Source of the DNA: a virus
DNA: 34,459 nt
Virus record (IMG/VR): IMGVR_UViG_3300038701_003554
Span: 1-34,459 of that record
Strand: one strand, 5' to 3'
Shown here in pieces: positions 24,137 to 30,263 of this stretch (positions within the stretch are counted from its first letter, which is position 1; each line of letters opens with the position of its first letter). Position numbers and translations under genes: made by a program. The notes under the pieces are model-generated. The model did no database searches, was not told where the DNA came from, and worked only from the letters and a program-made list of their open reading frames with translations.

Positions 24137-24208
24137 AAGACGGCCTAGAAAGTTAGGCGCAATTTGCTTTGAATTTCTTTTGTAATGCCCAGTGGAAGCG
24201 GAAGTCAG

Positions 24209-24253
24209 TGGTGCCGGATATCGGATTCGAACTGATGACCTACCGCTTACAAG
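24209..24253 (-). other. attP core: 3' half of tRNA-Thr(UGU)
   Basis: On the minus strand this runs from a Thr anticodon loop (CTTGTAA) through the 3' anticodon stem (GCGGT), variable loop, T-arm (TTCGAAT) and acceptor strand to ATCCGGCACCA. It resembles the 3' half of known tRNA-Thr genes. The bases upstream (TGCCC) cannot pair with GCGGT, so the tRNA is not complete and identity probably ends at the anticodon loop. This is what is expected of an attP that restores the host tRNA on integration. Confidence 0.82.
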
Positions 24254-24307
24254 GGGCATGCTCAAATTGAACATGAACACCTCTGTAATTAGCTTCTACC
24301 CTTAATT

Positions 24308-25519
24308 TTAGTCTTTCTTGTTTTCCCTGTCAATTAGGTTGCGTGTCATTTCCGTGACATGAGATGCACTTTTTGACATTGCATCCTTTATTTCACTTTC
24401 TACTAAATGAACATATTTTTGTGTAGTCTTAACATCTGAATGACCAAGTAAATTCTTGGCTGCAATCAGGTTTCCTGTTGTTCTCAATGCGTCTGTTGCA
24501 GCAGTGTGTCTTATCAAGTGTGTTAGCTGCCCACGCTGCTTCTTAATGCCTGCCTTTTCCATGGATGCAATAAAAGCTTTTTTATGATCGCCTAAAGGAA
24601 CTCGTTTCTGGCTTCTGTTGATATAGGTAAACACCTCGCCTTTACTATCACAACCGCGCTTAACACCGGCCGCAAGCAGAACATTTAAAACTTCATCAGA
24701 AATAGGAAGTCGTATTACTTTCTGATTACGGTCTTTTCTACTTGTTTTTACAGAAAATGATATCGTCATACTATCCCAACAAATATCCTCTTTCCTCAAA
24801 TTCTTAACATTTCCCCACCTCAACCCCATAAGCCGTTGCAATAGCACAGGAAGCTTCAAATAGTCAGGCAATGTATTAAAGTATATGATTTGCTTTTCTG
24901 GTGATATTGAAGCCTCAAGTGATCGGCATGGTTTCAATACTTTAACAACTTGTTTTATGTCTGCGCTGGAAGACTGCACACCAAGAACATCTTTTGCATA
25001 TCGATTGATTGCGGAAAACACATAAATTTCTTTTTTAATTGAAGAATCACTCACACACCTTGCATTTTCTTTGGGCTTCTTATTCTTTGCATTATGCGCT
25101 ACTACTTTGCAGGTTCTACGATATTCAATATATTGCCGAATGTGAAAATCTTCTACCATTTCAAGGCTTACTGCTGAACCTAAGATCTTTTCTAGAAATT
25201 CACCTAAATAAACCATAGAACGAATCACATTGTCTTTGTTAACAATTTGTGAGCCGTTTGTTTTCCAATAACTGTTGAACACTTTTTCTAAGTTAACCGA
25301 AGGCCGTTTATTGAAGTATTTACCTTCTAAAACTTGATTCCTGATATTAGCAACTTGTCTTTCTGCAAACTCAAGATCGCTTGTCTCAAGGCATTTTCGT
25401 ACACGTGGAATACCTTTAATGTTGATATCGCAATGATAATATTCAGAATCTGGTCGAACAATAACACCAGAACCTTTGCGTGGTTTTGCTAACTTTAATT
25501 TAGTATACTTTCTTTCCAT
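24308..25519 (-). CDS. int: tyrosine recombinase, phage integrase
   Basis: A 403-residue site-specific recombinase. Arm-binding and core-binding N-terminal regions are followed by a catalytic domain with Arg in QRLMGLRWGNVKNL, Lys in VKTSRKDRNQKV, H-x-x-R in LTHLIRHTAATDAL, His in AKNLLGHSDVKTTQ and the nucleophile Tyr in KYVHLVE. All catalytic positions are present. It ends next to attP in a tRNA-Thr copy and overlaps the excisionase gene by 25 bases. It is the last gene of a leftward operon and probably integrates the phage into the host tRNA-Thr gene. Confidence 0.92.
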   Translation of the reverse strand: MERKYTKLKLAKPRKGSGVIVRPDSEYYHCDINIKGIPRVRKCLETSDLEFAERQVANIRNQVLEGKYFNKRPSVNLEKVFNSYWKTNGSQIVNKDNVIRSMVYLGEFLEKILGSAVSLEMVEDFHIRQYIEYRRTCKVVAHNAKNKKPKENARCVSDSSIKKEIYVFSAINRYAKDVLGVQSSSADIKQVVKVLKPCRSLEASISPEKQIIYFNTLPDYLKLPVLLQRLMGLRWGNVKNLRKEDICWDSMTISFSVKTSRKDRNQKVIRLPISDEVLNVLLAAGVKRGCDSKGEVFTYINRSQKRVPLGDHKKAFIASMEKAGIKKQRGQLTHLIRHTAATDALRTTGNLIAAKNLLGHSDVKTTQKYVHLVESEIKDAMSKSASHVTEMTRNLIDRENKKD

Positions 25520-25803
25520 TTTATTCTTCCGAATTCCGATACTGTACCTGCACTATGCGCAATTAAATCGACATTAATATTCATTTTTTCATTGTTGAGG
25601 TGTTTTGGTACTTTAGTTTTTCTGTATTTATATTCTTCTAAATGCTGAACTTGGTAAAACTTTCTTACAGGATTGGGGGTAAAACAAATATCCTCTTTAA
25701 TTTGACTCCATGCGCCACGCCCGATTTTTAAATATTTCATAGCCTCTTCTGCTGTGAGAAGATCTGTTGGCCGTAAATCTTGAAAATTTATTTCTTTTTC
25801 CAC
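25495..25803 (-). CDS. xis: excisionase-like DNA-binding protein
   Basis: A 102-residue protein with an excisionase/MerR-like winged helix: DLLTAEEAMKYLKIGRGAWSQIKEDICFTPNPVRKFYQVQHLEEYKYRK. It begins at GTG with a near-perfect AAGGAGGG site, and its C-terminus overlaps the integrase start by 25 bases. Position and overlap argue that it directs Int toward excision. The C-terminal 40 residues are not recognisable. Confidence 0.75.
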   Translation of the reverse strand: MEKEINFQDLRPTDLLTAEEAMKYLKIGRGAWSQIKEDICFTPNPVRKFYQVQHLEEYKYRKTKVPKHLNNEKMNINVDLIAHSAGTVSEFGRIKWKESILN

Positions 25804-25805
25804 TG

Positions 25806-26159
25806 CTATCCCTCCTTAGAAAGTCCATCTACAAAGTTATGCACCAGCCGTAGCTGGCCTTTTTTTAATCCACTGGCTGCACGCGCGAGAGCCATGCATT
25901 GCCGTTGTTTCTCTGTTGGGATCATGTCTTTAATGTCTTCATCAAAGAAAGCAGATATAGGCATGTTGCAAAATTTTGCAACGGCACATAATTTTCCAGC
26001 AGATATCCGGTTAAGGCCGCGCTCATATTTCTGAATCTGTTGAAATGAAACGCCCAACTCTTCGCCAAGTCTTTCTTGTGATATTCCACATTGTGAACGA
26101 ATTTCACGAATCCGCTTCCCCACGCTTAAATCGATATTCTTGATAGATAATTTTTTCAT
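25806..26159 (-). CDS. XRE-family regulator in leftward operon
   Basis: A 117-residue helix-turn-helix protein: VGKRIREIRSQCGISQERLGEELGVSFQQIQKYERGLNRISAGKLCAVAKF is a Cro/C1-type HTH. The C-terminus (PTEKQRQCMALARAASGLKKGQLRLVHNFVDGL) is helical and typical of alphaproteobacterial XRE proteins. ATG 26159 was chosen because AAGAGG lies 9 bases upstream and the HTH would be N-terminal; longer upstream extensions look random. It lies between small membrane-protein genes and xis, so it may control excision or lysogeny timing. Confidence 0.82.
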   Translation of the reverse strand: MKKLSIKNIDLSVGKRIREIRSQCGISQERLGEELGVSFQQIQKYERGLNRISAGKLCAVAKFCNMPISAFFDEDIKDMIPTEKQRQCMALARAASGLKKGQLRLVHNFVDGLSKEG

Positions 26160-26238
26160 TAGTTTAAGCCTCTTATATAACAGCTTTCTTCGTCCAAGCG
26201 CATCCATGTTAGAACTGCAATGGTGCGCCAATAATTCA

Positions 26239-26595
26239 TCACCCGATTGCACCTGCATTATCGGCCAATTCTTCATTTTCATTATGCTCGTGGTTATAGT
26301 ATTTGGTTTGCAGTTCCGAAAACTTGATATCTTTGAAGCGTAATTCATGTTCTTGCTGATTAATAAGACTGCGTGCAACCTGGCATCGCGTTCTTAGGAA
26401 TTTATTTGATTCGATTAGCGAATCTATAATGACCATGCATTTACCAATAGTGTATAAGCAGAACGTTAACAATAATGCGCTTATGCCCAGCGATAAGTTT
26501 TCCAGATAAAATTGCACAGCCGCAATGATAAGCTGGAAAACAGCTATTGTATAAGGTATGTACCACGGCTGTATTTTCTTTAAGTAATTAAACAT
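26239..26595 (-). CDS. two-TM membrane protein with coiled-coil tail
   Basis: A 118-residue protein: two hydrophobic helices (WYIPYTIAVFQLIIAAVQFYL and LGISALLLTFCLYTIGKCMVII) with a charged, probably coiled-coil, C-terminus (LRTRCQVARSLINQQEHELRFKDIKFSELQTK). I do not recognise it. The start follows GGAGGG at good spacing within the end of the upstream GapR-fusion gene, so the two are probably coupled. A role in superinfection exclusion or membrane tethering is possible, but nothing shows it directly. Confidence 0.65.
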   Translation of the reverse strand: MFNYLKKIQPWYIPYTIAVFQLIIAAVQFYLENLSLGISALLLTFCLYTIGKCMVIIDSLIESNKFLRTRCQVARSLINQQEHELRFKDIKFSELQTKYYNHEHNENEELADNAGAIG

Positions 26596-26599
26596 GGTA

Positions 26600-27097
26600 T
26601 TAGCCCTCCTTTTTGATGGTGCGAACACCTGCAAAATTTGCAGCCGTGATTACTAAATTCTTTTCCATTTCATCAATAAGATTGGCCGCGCGATTGTATC
26701 CAATTTTAAGGTGACGCTGGACAAAGCTAGTGGTGGCTTTATTTTCTTCTCTAACCAGTTCAACCGCCTTTTGATAAAGTGGATCAGGCTGTTCTGGTTT
26801 TTCGCCACTATCTTCTTTTTTCTTTTCGATATACTCTTCAAGAGGTGTTAGAGGAGTCATGCCAAGAGCTTTCTTATAGGTATCAAGTAAGTAATCTTGT
26901 TCTTCTGCGTCAGAAGCATCCATTTTACGGATTTTTAAAATCTCGCGCATGGTTTTAGTATCAAAGCCATTGCCTTTGGCTTCGGCAAACACCTCTTTGA
27001 TATTTTGCGCAATATCTCCTTTTTCTTCTTCAAGGCGCTCTATGCGTTCAATATAGCTGCGTAAATATTCACCTGAAACGCCACCAACATTGACCAT
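26600..27097 (-). CDS. GapR (DUF2312) domain fused to FtsK gamma winged-helix domain
   Basis: A 165-residue protein with two recognisable DNA-binding parts. Residues about 6-80 match GapR: GEYLRSYIERIERLEEEKGD, IKEVFAEAKGNGFDTKTMRE and LKIRKMDASDAEEQDYLLDTYKKALGM; GapR binds overtwisted, AT-rich DNA in alphaproteobacteria. After a charged linker (EKKKEDSGEKPEQ), residues about 106-163 match FtsK gamma: DPLYQKAVELVREENKATTS, VQRHLKIGYNRAANLIDEME and a final GVRTI. Gamma domains read KOPS sites and activate XerD. AGGGG precedes the ATG. It lies in the operon with xis and int. The combined function is unknown. Confidence 0.88.
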   Translation of the reverse strand: MVNVGGVSGEYLRSYIERIERLEEEKGDIAQNIKEVFAEAKGNGFDTKTMREILKIRKMDASDAEEQDYLLDTYKKALGMTPLTPLEEYIEKKKEDSGEKPEQPDPLYQKAVELVREENKATTSFVQRHLKIGYNRAANLIDEMEKNLVITAANFAGVRTIKKEG

Positions 27098-27126
27098 TGT
27101 ATTTCCCCTTAATTGATTAAATAAAA

Positions 27127-27486
27127 TTAGTGTTTGGAACTGTTGTTTATGCCAGCCTCATATGCCTTGCGAAGCGCTTCTTGAATGCAGGAAACATGCA
27201 CCTGGTGAAAGTCTTTTTGGTTTGGATCTAAAGACTCGATAAACATTTCTTCTTTTGCGATTTTCTCAAAAAGAACATCTTCTTCTTTGAGGGTTGAATT
27301 TACTTCATCGATACCCGTCATCTTGCGCACCATTTCTTGTAAATGCATGGTTGATGTAATATCGATCGCTTGAAATTCATCCGCGTGCTTATTGATGTCA
27401 TCAGCTGTTTTTTTGATATCACGCATGTATGCCGCGCGCCTAAAATTACAGATCTTTGTTTCTATAGGATGCGTTTTAGTTTGCAT
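27127..27486 (-). CDS. hypothetical helical protein of leftward operon
   Basis: A 119-residue soluble, charged and mostly helical protein with no family I recognise. Features are KICNFRRAAYMRDIKKTADDINKHADEF, EMVRKMTGIDEVNSTLKEEDVLFEKI and DFHQVHVSCIQEALRKAYEAG. The ATG at 27486 follows GGGAGG at ideal distance, which is the best ribosome binding site in this operon. It overlaps the end of the upstream membrane-protein gene by 25 bases. Confidence 0.65.
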   Translation of the reverse strand: MQTKTHPIETKICNFRRAAYMRDIKKTADDINKHADEFQAIDITSTMHLQEMVRKMTGIDEVNSTLKEEDVLFEKIAKEEMFIESLDPNQKDFHQVHVSCIQEALRKAYEAGINNSSKH

Positions 27487-27713
27487 GATCTTTCCTCCCA
27501 TTTTCTAATTATTGAAAACATCACTGGGCTACAAAGCGCTGCAAAAAGCACGAAAGCTGCAACAATTGCAATGGTAATCACAACCGTTGCTGCAAATTCA
27601 TCTTCGCGCAGAATTTTTCCTAAGTATGGCAGCCACCATTCCACATACAAAATGACTGCAAATGTGCCAGATATAGTTAAAAATTCTAAAAGTCCTTTTA
27701 CAAAACGATGCAT
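27462..27713 (-). CDS. small two-TM membrane protein, first gene of leftward operon
   Basis: An 83-residue membrane protein: basic start (HRFVKGLL), helix 1 (EFLTISGTFAVILYVEWWLPYLG), a short charged loop (ILREDEF), helix 2 (AATVVITIAIVAAFVLFAALCSPVMF) and a basic tail. No family recognised. GGGGAAG precedes the ATG at 27713; an ATG 21 bases upstream is less well supported. Being first after the operator-controlled leftward promoter, it should be among the earliest products on induction. Confidence 0.62.
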   Translation of the reverse strand: MHRFVKGLLEFLTISGTFAVILYVEWWLPYLGKILREDEFAATVVITIAIVAAFVLFAALCSPVMFSIIRKWEERSCKLKRIL

Positions 27714-27751
27714 ATTGCTTCCCCTAAGTTGCATTGCCCTACAACTCAGAG

Positions 27752-27770
27752 TGTATACTTTAAGTAGACG
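27752..27770. promoter_or_regulatory. operator OL2 (19 bp)
   Basis: TGTAT-ACTTTAAGT-AGACG matches the five-site consensus TGTCY-N9-AGACA and has a perfectly palindromic 9-base core. It covers the -10 element of the leftward promoter. Confidence 0.75.
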
Positions 27771-27779
27771 TTAGGTCAA
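27752..27779 (-). promoter_or_regulatory. leftward early promoter (PL-like)
   Basis: On the minus strand TTGACC (27774-27779) is followed after 16 bases by TATACA (27752-27757). It would drive the operon from the two-TM protein through int. One operator overlaps the spacer and -10 and another lies just upstream, so the phage repressor should block it. Confidence 0.7.
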
Positions 27780-27787
27780 GATAAAAA

Positions 27788-27806
27788 TGTCTACTTTTAA
27801 TAGACT
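27788..27806. promoter_or_regulatory. operator OL1 (19 bp)
   Basis: TGTCT-ACTTTTAAT-AGACT; its reverse complement is AGTCT-ATTAAAAGT-AGACA, identical to the right-hand site at 28933 through the 9-base core and the distal half-site. It lies just upstream of the leftward -35. Confidence 0.78.
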
Positions 27807-27886
27807 CTTTTCGGAATATGCGATAAATGGCAGAAAACTAAAGGTTGCCGCCATTGGTGTTTTGTATTATTCGTTAATGTGTAAGG

Positions 27887-28046
27887 GCTTCAACACCCAC
27901 GTTCCGGTTTGGTATGCCGACAGTAATACCCGTTTTCCCTTGATGTATTCCATATGTCGGGGGTGCGGTGTTATGTTCAGGTGAAAACTAAAAGCGCCGC
28001 GACTGTGAACGCAGTTGTTGAACCCCCCGATACCAATTCGGCGCGG
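27887..28046 (+). ncRNA. candidate structured RNA beside the immunity region
   Basis: Several complementary segments are packed here: AACACCCAC (27892-27900) with GTG-C-GGTGTT (27963-27972); GGTAT with ATACC (27911-27930); TCGGGGG (27957-27963) with CCCCCGA (28024-28030); TTGGTAT (27909-27915) with ATACCAA (28030-28036); and GCGCCG (27994-27999) with CGGCGC (28039-28044). Some are mutually exclusive, as in switching or antisense RNAs. The position near the repressor recalls the P4 CI and P1 C4 immunity RNAs, but I cannot confirm homology. Strand and ends are uncertain. Confidence 0.35.
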
Positions 28047-28207
28047 AAAACGTATATTTTCCCTAAAAAACTGAGTTGCAAAAACATTAACATTTTAAGG
28101 TTTAACCCCTGAATGTTAGTTTATAGAACTAAAAAGTGATATTTATTATCATTTTAGTTTAAATTCTAAGGCTATCGGCTTGTAGGGGTTGACTTTTGTT
28201 TTAAAAA

Positions 28208-28226
28208 GTGCAACTGATAATTGCAC
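28208..28226. promoter_or_regulatory. inverted repeat, possible operator
   Basis: GTGCAA-CTGATAA-TTGCAC is a perfect 6-bp dyad with a 7-base centre, 26 bases before the ATG at 28252. It differs from the 19-bp repressor operators, so it may be bound by another regulator or form a small hairpin in the leader. Confidence 0.4.
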
Positions 28227-28251
28227 ATAAGAACGATGCAAGGATATCATC

Positions 28252-28476
28252 ATGAATGAATTTGCTGAAGGTCGCGATTGCGTCCAACCGTTTACTGCAC
28301 CTAATGTTCGGAGGCTAAAAGAAGAAATGCCCAGGGCGTGGAAAATAAGAGCGCTAGCGTGGCACCCTTGCAAAGAACGTATAAACTGCTTAATAGATGA
28401 AAATGAGCAGTTTCTGTCATGTAGTGACTTCAAGTCTTGTAGAACACTCAAGAAATTATTTGTTGATAACATCTAG
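28252..28476 (+). CDS. hypothetical protein convergent with repressor
   Basis: A 74-residue basic, Cys-containing protein with no family recognised. It includes FTAPNVRRLKEEMPRAWKIRALAWHPCKERINCLIDENEQFLSCSDF. An AAGGA site lies before the ATG. The gene runs toward the repressor gene and their 3' ends overlap by 21 bases, so the two may interfere by antisense transcription. It lies where lysogeny-associated accessory genes often lie in lambdoid maps. Confidence 0.5.
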   Translation: MNEFAEGRDCVQPFTAPNVRRLKEEMPRAWKIRALAWHPCKERINCLIDENEQFLSCSDFKSCRTLKKLFVDNI

Positions 28477-28863
28477 TTTATTTTGCATATCAAAGAATTC
28501 ATCCAGTTTTTCCTTCCATTGAGTAGGCTTGCTTCTGGAAAAATCGGAGCAAAATTTGATAGCGGCCGCTTTTTGCTTATAATGCGCTTTCCTTAGCGAA
28601 GGGTGTTGATCAACATACGCTAATATTTCAGCTAACACGTCTATATCAAATTCATGTGCCTTTCCTGGCTCTTTCCAGTCATCTGGCAGAAGTTCGTCTG
28701 GATAAATGTTCATAGCATCAGCCAATTTTTTTACGTTATGAAGGGTTTGGCCTTTTCCTGCTTGAATATTATTCAGCTGGGCTTTTGATAGGCCGGTGAG
28801 TTCTATGAGCTTCTCAATTGTGAAGCCTAATTTCGTTCTGCATTCTTTCAGTTTTATAAACAT
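28456..28863 (-). CDS. CI-like XRE-family repressor
   Basis: A 135-residue regulator with an N-terminal HTH (FIKLKECRTKLGFTIEKLIELTGLSKAQLNNIQAGKGQTLHNVKKLADAM) and a helical C-terminus with no S24/LexA peptidase motif. Induction therefore would not follow the usual RecA self-cleavage route. It is divergent from a Cro-like gene, with three 19-bp operators between them and two more at the leftward promoter. ATG 28863 has no ribosome binding site and lies only about 8 bases after a TATACA -10-like element, so its message may be leaderless, as for lambda cI from PRM. Confidence 0.8.
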   Translation of the reverse strand: MFIKLKECRTKLGFTIEKLIELTGLSKAQLNNIQAGKGQTLHNVKKLADAMNIYPDELLPDDWKEPGKAHEFDIDVLAEILAYVDQHPSLRKAHYKQKAAAIKFCSDFSRSKPTQWKEKLDEFFDMQNKLDVINK

Positions 28864-28871
28864 ATCTAATC

Positions 28872-28890
28872 TGTATACAAAAAGTGGACA
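28872..28890. promoter_or_regulatory. operator OR site a (19 bp)
   Basis: TGTAT-ACAAAAAGT-GGACA, the copy closest to the repressor start. It overlaps the putative PRM -10 on the minus strand, so occupancy here should repress the repressor gene. Confidence 0.72.
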
Positions 28891-28900
28891 TAAAATAAGT
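28872..28900 (-). promoter_or_regulatory. candidate repressor maintenance promoter (PRM-like)
   Basis: On the minus strand TATACA (28872-28877) is a good -10, but the hexamer 17 bases upstream (ACTTAT) is a poor -35. This weak promoter would need activation by repressor bound at the neighbouring operator, as in lambda PRM. The predicted start is within a few bases of the repressor ATG. Confidence 0.38.
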
Positions 28901-28916
28901 CCTAAAAAAGTAGACA
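28898..28916. promoter_or_regulatory. operator OR site b (19 bp)
   Basis: AGTCC-TAAAAAAGT-AGACA, the central copy, placed 26 bases from site a and 35 from site c, between the two divergent promoters. Confidence 0.75.
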
Positions 28917-28925
28917 ATAATACTA

Positions 28926-28955
28926 TTGACATTGTCCATTAAAAGTAGACATAAT
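28926..28955 (+). promoter_or_regulatory. rightward early promoter (PR-like)
   Basis: A perfect -35, TTGACA (28926-28931), and CATAAT (28950-28955) with an 18-base spacer. Operator site c fills the spacer. The predicted start, near 28962, leaves about four bases before the Cro-like ATG at 28966, so the first message is nearly leaderless. Confidence 0.8.
28933..28951. promoter_or_regulatory. operator OR site c (19 bp)
   Basis: TGTCC-ATTAAAAGT-AGACA, the best dyad of the right-hand set, placed in the spacer of the rightward promoter so that binding should block RNA polymerase. Confidence 0.8.
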
Positions 28956-28965
28956 GTTTTTCATT

Positions 28966-29196
28966 ATGACATTAGCATTATGGATAAAACAAAAAGAATT
29001 GACGGTAACTGAATTCGCACGCAAAGCGAAATTAGCACGCTCTCATGTCTATTCGATCTTTGAAGGCAAGAAAGTAGGCAAGAAAGCAATTAATAATGTT
29101 TCCAACGCCACAAATGGCGAAGTTGACCTTAGAAAAAAGCCGACTGTTATTTCTTCAAAAGAAGCGAACCCTAATGCAAATAATATTCTCTCTTAA
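28966..29196 (+). CDS. Cro-like HTH protein
   Basis: A 76-residue protein with a compact helix-turn-helix (TLALWIKQKELTVTEFARKAKLARSHVYSIFEGKKVGKKAINNVSNATNGEV) and a short polar tail. It is divergent from the repressor and is the first gene after the strong rightward promoter, the position of Cro. ATG 28966 was chosen because the upstream ATG at 28954 lies inside the -10 element. It lacks a ribosome binding site, in keeping with a leaderless message. Confidence 0.75.
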   Translation: MTLALWIKQKELTVTEFARKAKLARSHVYSIFEGKKVGKKAINNVSNATNGEVDLRKKPTVISSKEANPNANNILS

Positions 29197-29224
29197 ATGT
29201 ATCTCCGCGAGGGGTCATAAGAGA
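29189..29224 (+). other. hairpin overlapping Cro-like stop
   Basis: TCTCTTA (29189-29195) pairs with TAAGAGA (29218-29224), enclosing a smaller CTC/GAG hairpin. It is followed by A rather than T residues, so it is probably not a terminator. It may affect read-through or stability between the Cro-like gene and the replication genes. Confidence 0.3.
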
Positions 29225-29275
29225 AAAACGGCAGAATGTCAAGGATTGTAGCAAAATGTGTCTTGGGGAACGGTA

Positions 29276-29533
29276 ATGCACATAGGAAGAAGGCAGGGAA
29301 CCGGAATCAAAAAACACCAAAGATTGGTGTTTACTTCCGTGGAACAAAAACACATCGAAGACCTAAAGTCGCAACTAATCGCGGCGCATAAACAAATCAA
29401 AGTTTTACAGAGCGATAATATCGATTTGGGAAAAAAATATGATGCACTAGCTGAGAGGCATGCGCAGAAATTATCTGAGTGGGGGCGCAAGCGAATTGTG
29501 CCTGAATATCAACCTAGCACTTTGCGTAAATGA
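29276..29533 (+). CDS. small coiled-coil protein of early region
   Basis: An 85-residue hypothetical protein. The middle (FTSVEQKHIEDLKSQLIAAHKQIKVLQSDNIDLGKKYDALAERHAQKLSEW) has heptad-like spacing typical of a coiled coil, with basic ends. ATG 29276 follows GGGGA. It is co-oriented with and lies 22 bases before the DUF1376 replication gene, so it may assist replication, but nothing identifies it. Confidence 0.55.
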   Translation: MHIGRRQGTGIKKHQRLVFTSVEQKHIEDLKSQLIAAHKQIKVLQSDNIDLGKKYDALAERHAQKLSEWGRKRIVPEYQPSTLRK

Positions 29534-29555
29534 TCAACATCCGGGGGAAGCGGAA

Positions 29556-30254
29556 ATGAAAGACGATAAATCGCCCACCGCATGGATGCCGACCATGACT
29601 GGTGAATATTTAAAAGAAACAATGCACTTTACCGAAGCAGAAGAGCATGGCGCATATTTTTTGTTGTGTCTTAGTTATTGGACAAACGAGTGCAACTTAC
29701 CTACAGACGAAAAATCATTACGTAAGATTGCAAAACTTTCTGCACATAAATGGAAAAAAATTTCTCAAATAATTCTGAAAAATTTTTCTATTAGCGAATC
29801 AAAAATTTCACACCAAAGGCTCGATTCGGAATATGCCGATGCGATCCGAAAGCGGCAGGAAGCAACAGAAAAAGGCCGTGCCGGAGCAAAGGCGAGGTGG
29901 GGCGATAAAGGATGCAGCGGCAATGCACAAGCATTGCATGAGCAATGCCCCTCATCCTCACCCTCACCAAATGAGTTTAATAACTCCCCCTTACCCCCTC
30001 ATGATGTGGATAACTCAGCGCGTGGTCATAACGGCCAGCAAAGTAGAGTTTTAAAACATTTTGATGTGATTGAGTTATTGAGTGATCGCGAAATCGATCA
30101 GGCAAAGGAGGGTATTAAATTTCTCGATCTGGATTGGCATGAAATGACTAGGCAGTTTAACCAGTGGATTATCAATGATCCCACTAAAAAACCAACTAGA
30201 AACCCGATGAACGCGCTACTTGGTTTTGCCAAAGGGAAAGTGAATCAACATTAG
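29556..30254 (+). CDS. DUF1376/YdaU-like replication protein
   Basis: A 232-residue protein. Residues about 8-95 are DUF1376: WMPTMTGEYLKETMHFTEAEEHGAYFLLCLSYW and LPTDEKSLRKIAKLSAHKWKKISQIIL, with a basic segment KGRAGAKARWG. Then a low-complexity Ser/Pro/Asn linker, and a C-terminal part with FLDLDWHEMTRQFNQWIINDPTKKPTRNPMNALLGFAKGK. This two-part layout is known from phage replication initiation proteins. It is the only replication protein I recognise, so the phage must use host helicase and polymerase. The ATG at 29556 follows GGGGGAAGCGG; an upstream frame extension has no support. Confidence 0.8.
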   Translation: MKDDKSPTAWMPTMTGEYLKETMHFTEAEEHGAYFLLCLSYWTNECNLPTDEKSLRKIAKLSAHKWKKISQIILKNFSISESKISHQRLDSEYADAIRKRQEATEKGRAGAKARWGDKGCSGNAQALHEQCPSSSPSPNEFNNSPLPPHDVDNSARGHNGQQSRVLKHFDVIELLSDREIDQAKEGIKFLDLDWHEMTRQFNQWIINDPTKKPTRNPMNALLGFAKGKVNQH

Positions 30255-30263
30255 GAGTGGATA

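Larger units (their letters stand above)
27807..28251. other. intergenic region between operator clusters
   Basis: About 445 bases with no gene I accept. The part 27887-28046 is GC-richer and can fold extensively (described separately). 28047-28190 is AT-rich and shows nothing clear. A TTGACT at about 28188 has no properly spaced -10, and a GTGCAA-N7-TTGCAC inverted repeat lies at 28208-28226, just before the next gene. Confidence 0.5.

Noticed and set aside
24209-24263. A complete tRNA gene on the minus strand
   Set aside because: Only the 3' half is present. The bases 5' of the anticodon loop cannot form the anticodon stem, and no D-arm or acceptor 5' strand follows.
24137-24280. N-terminal extension of the lipoprotein protease frame reading ...SGRSSVRIRYPAPL...
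   Set aside because: This peptide is a translation of the tRNA-Thr copy in attP. Integration would replace the sequence upstream of it, and the signal peptide starts further in.
27787-27984. 65-codon rightward frame, MSTFNRLFSEYAINGRKLKV..., ending RGCGVMFR
   Set aside because: No ribosome binding site, its ATG lies in the OL1 operator, and it covers the foldable region. It resembles ORFs laid over immunity RNAs more than a real gene, though I cannot exclude it.
28188-28219. TTGACT and GATAAT as a promoter for the 74-residue gene
   Set aside because: The gap between them is 21 bases, too long for a standard sigma-70 promoter.
28149-28472. 107-codon minus-strand frame opposite the 74-residue gene
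   Set aside because: No ribosome binding site or recognisable composition; the opposite strand has the better start and spacing.
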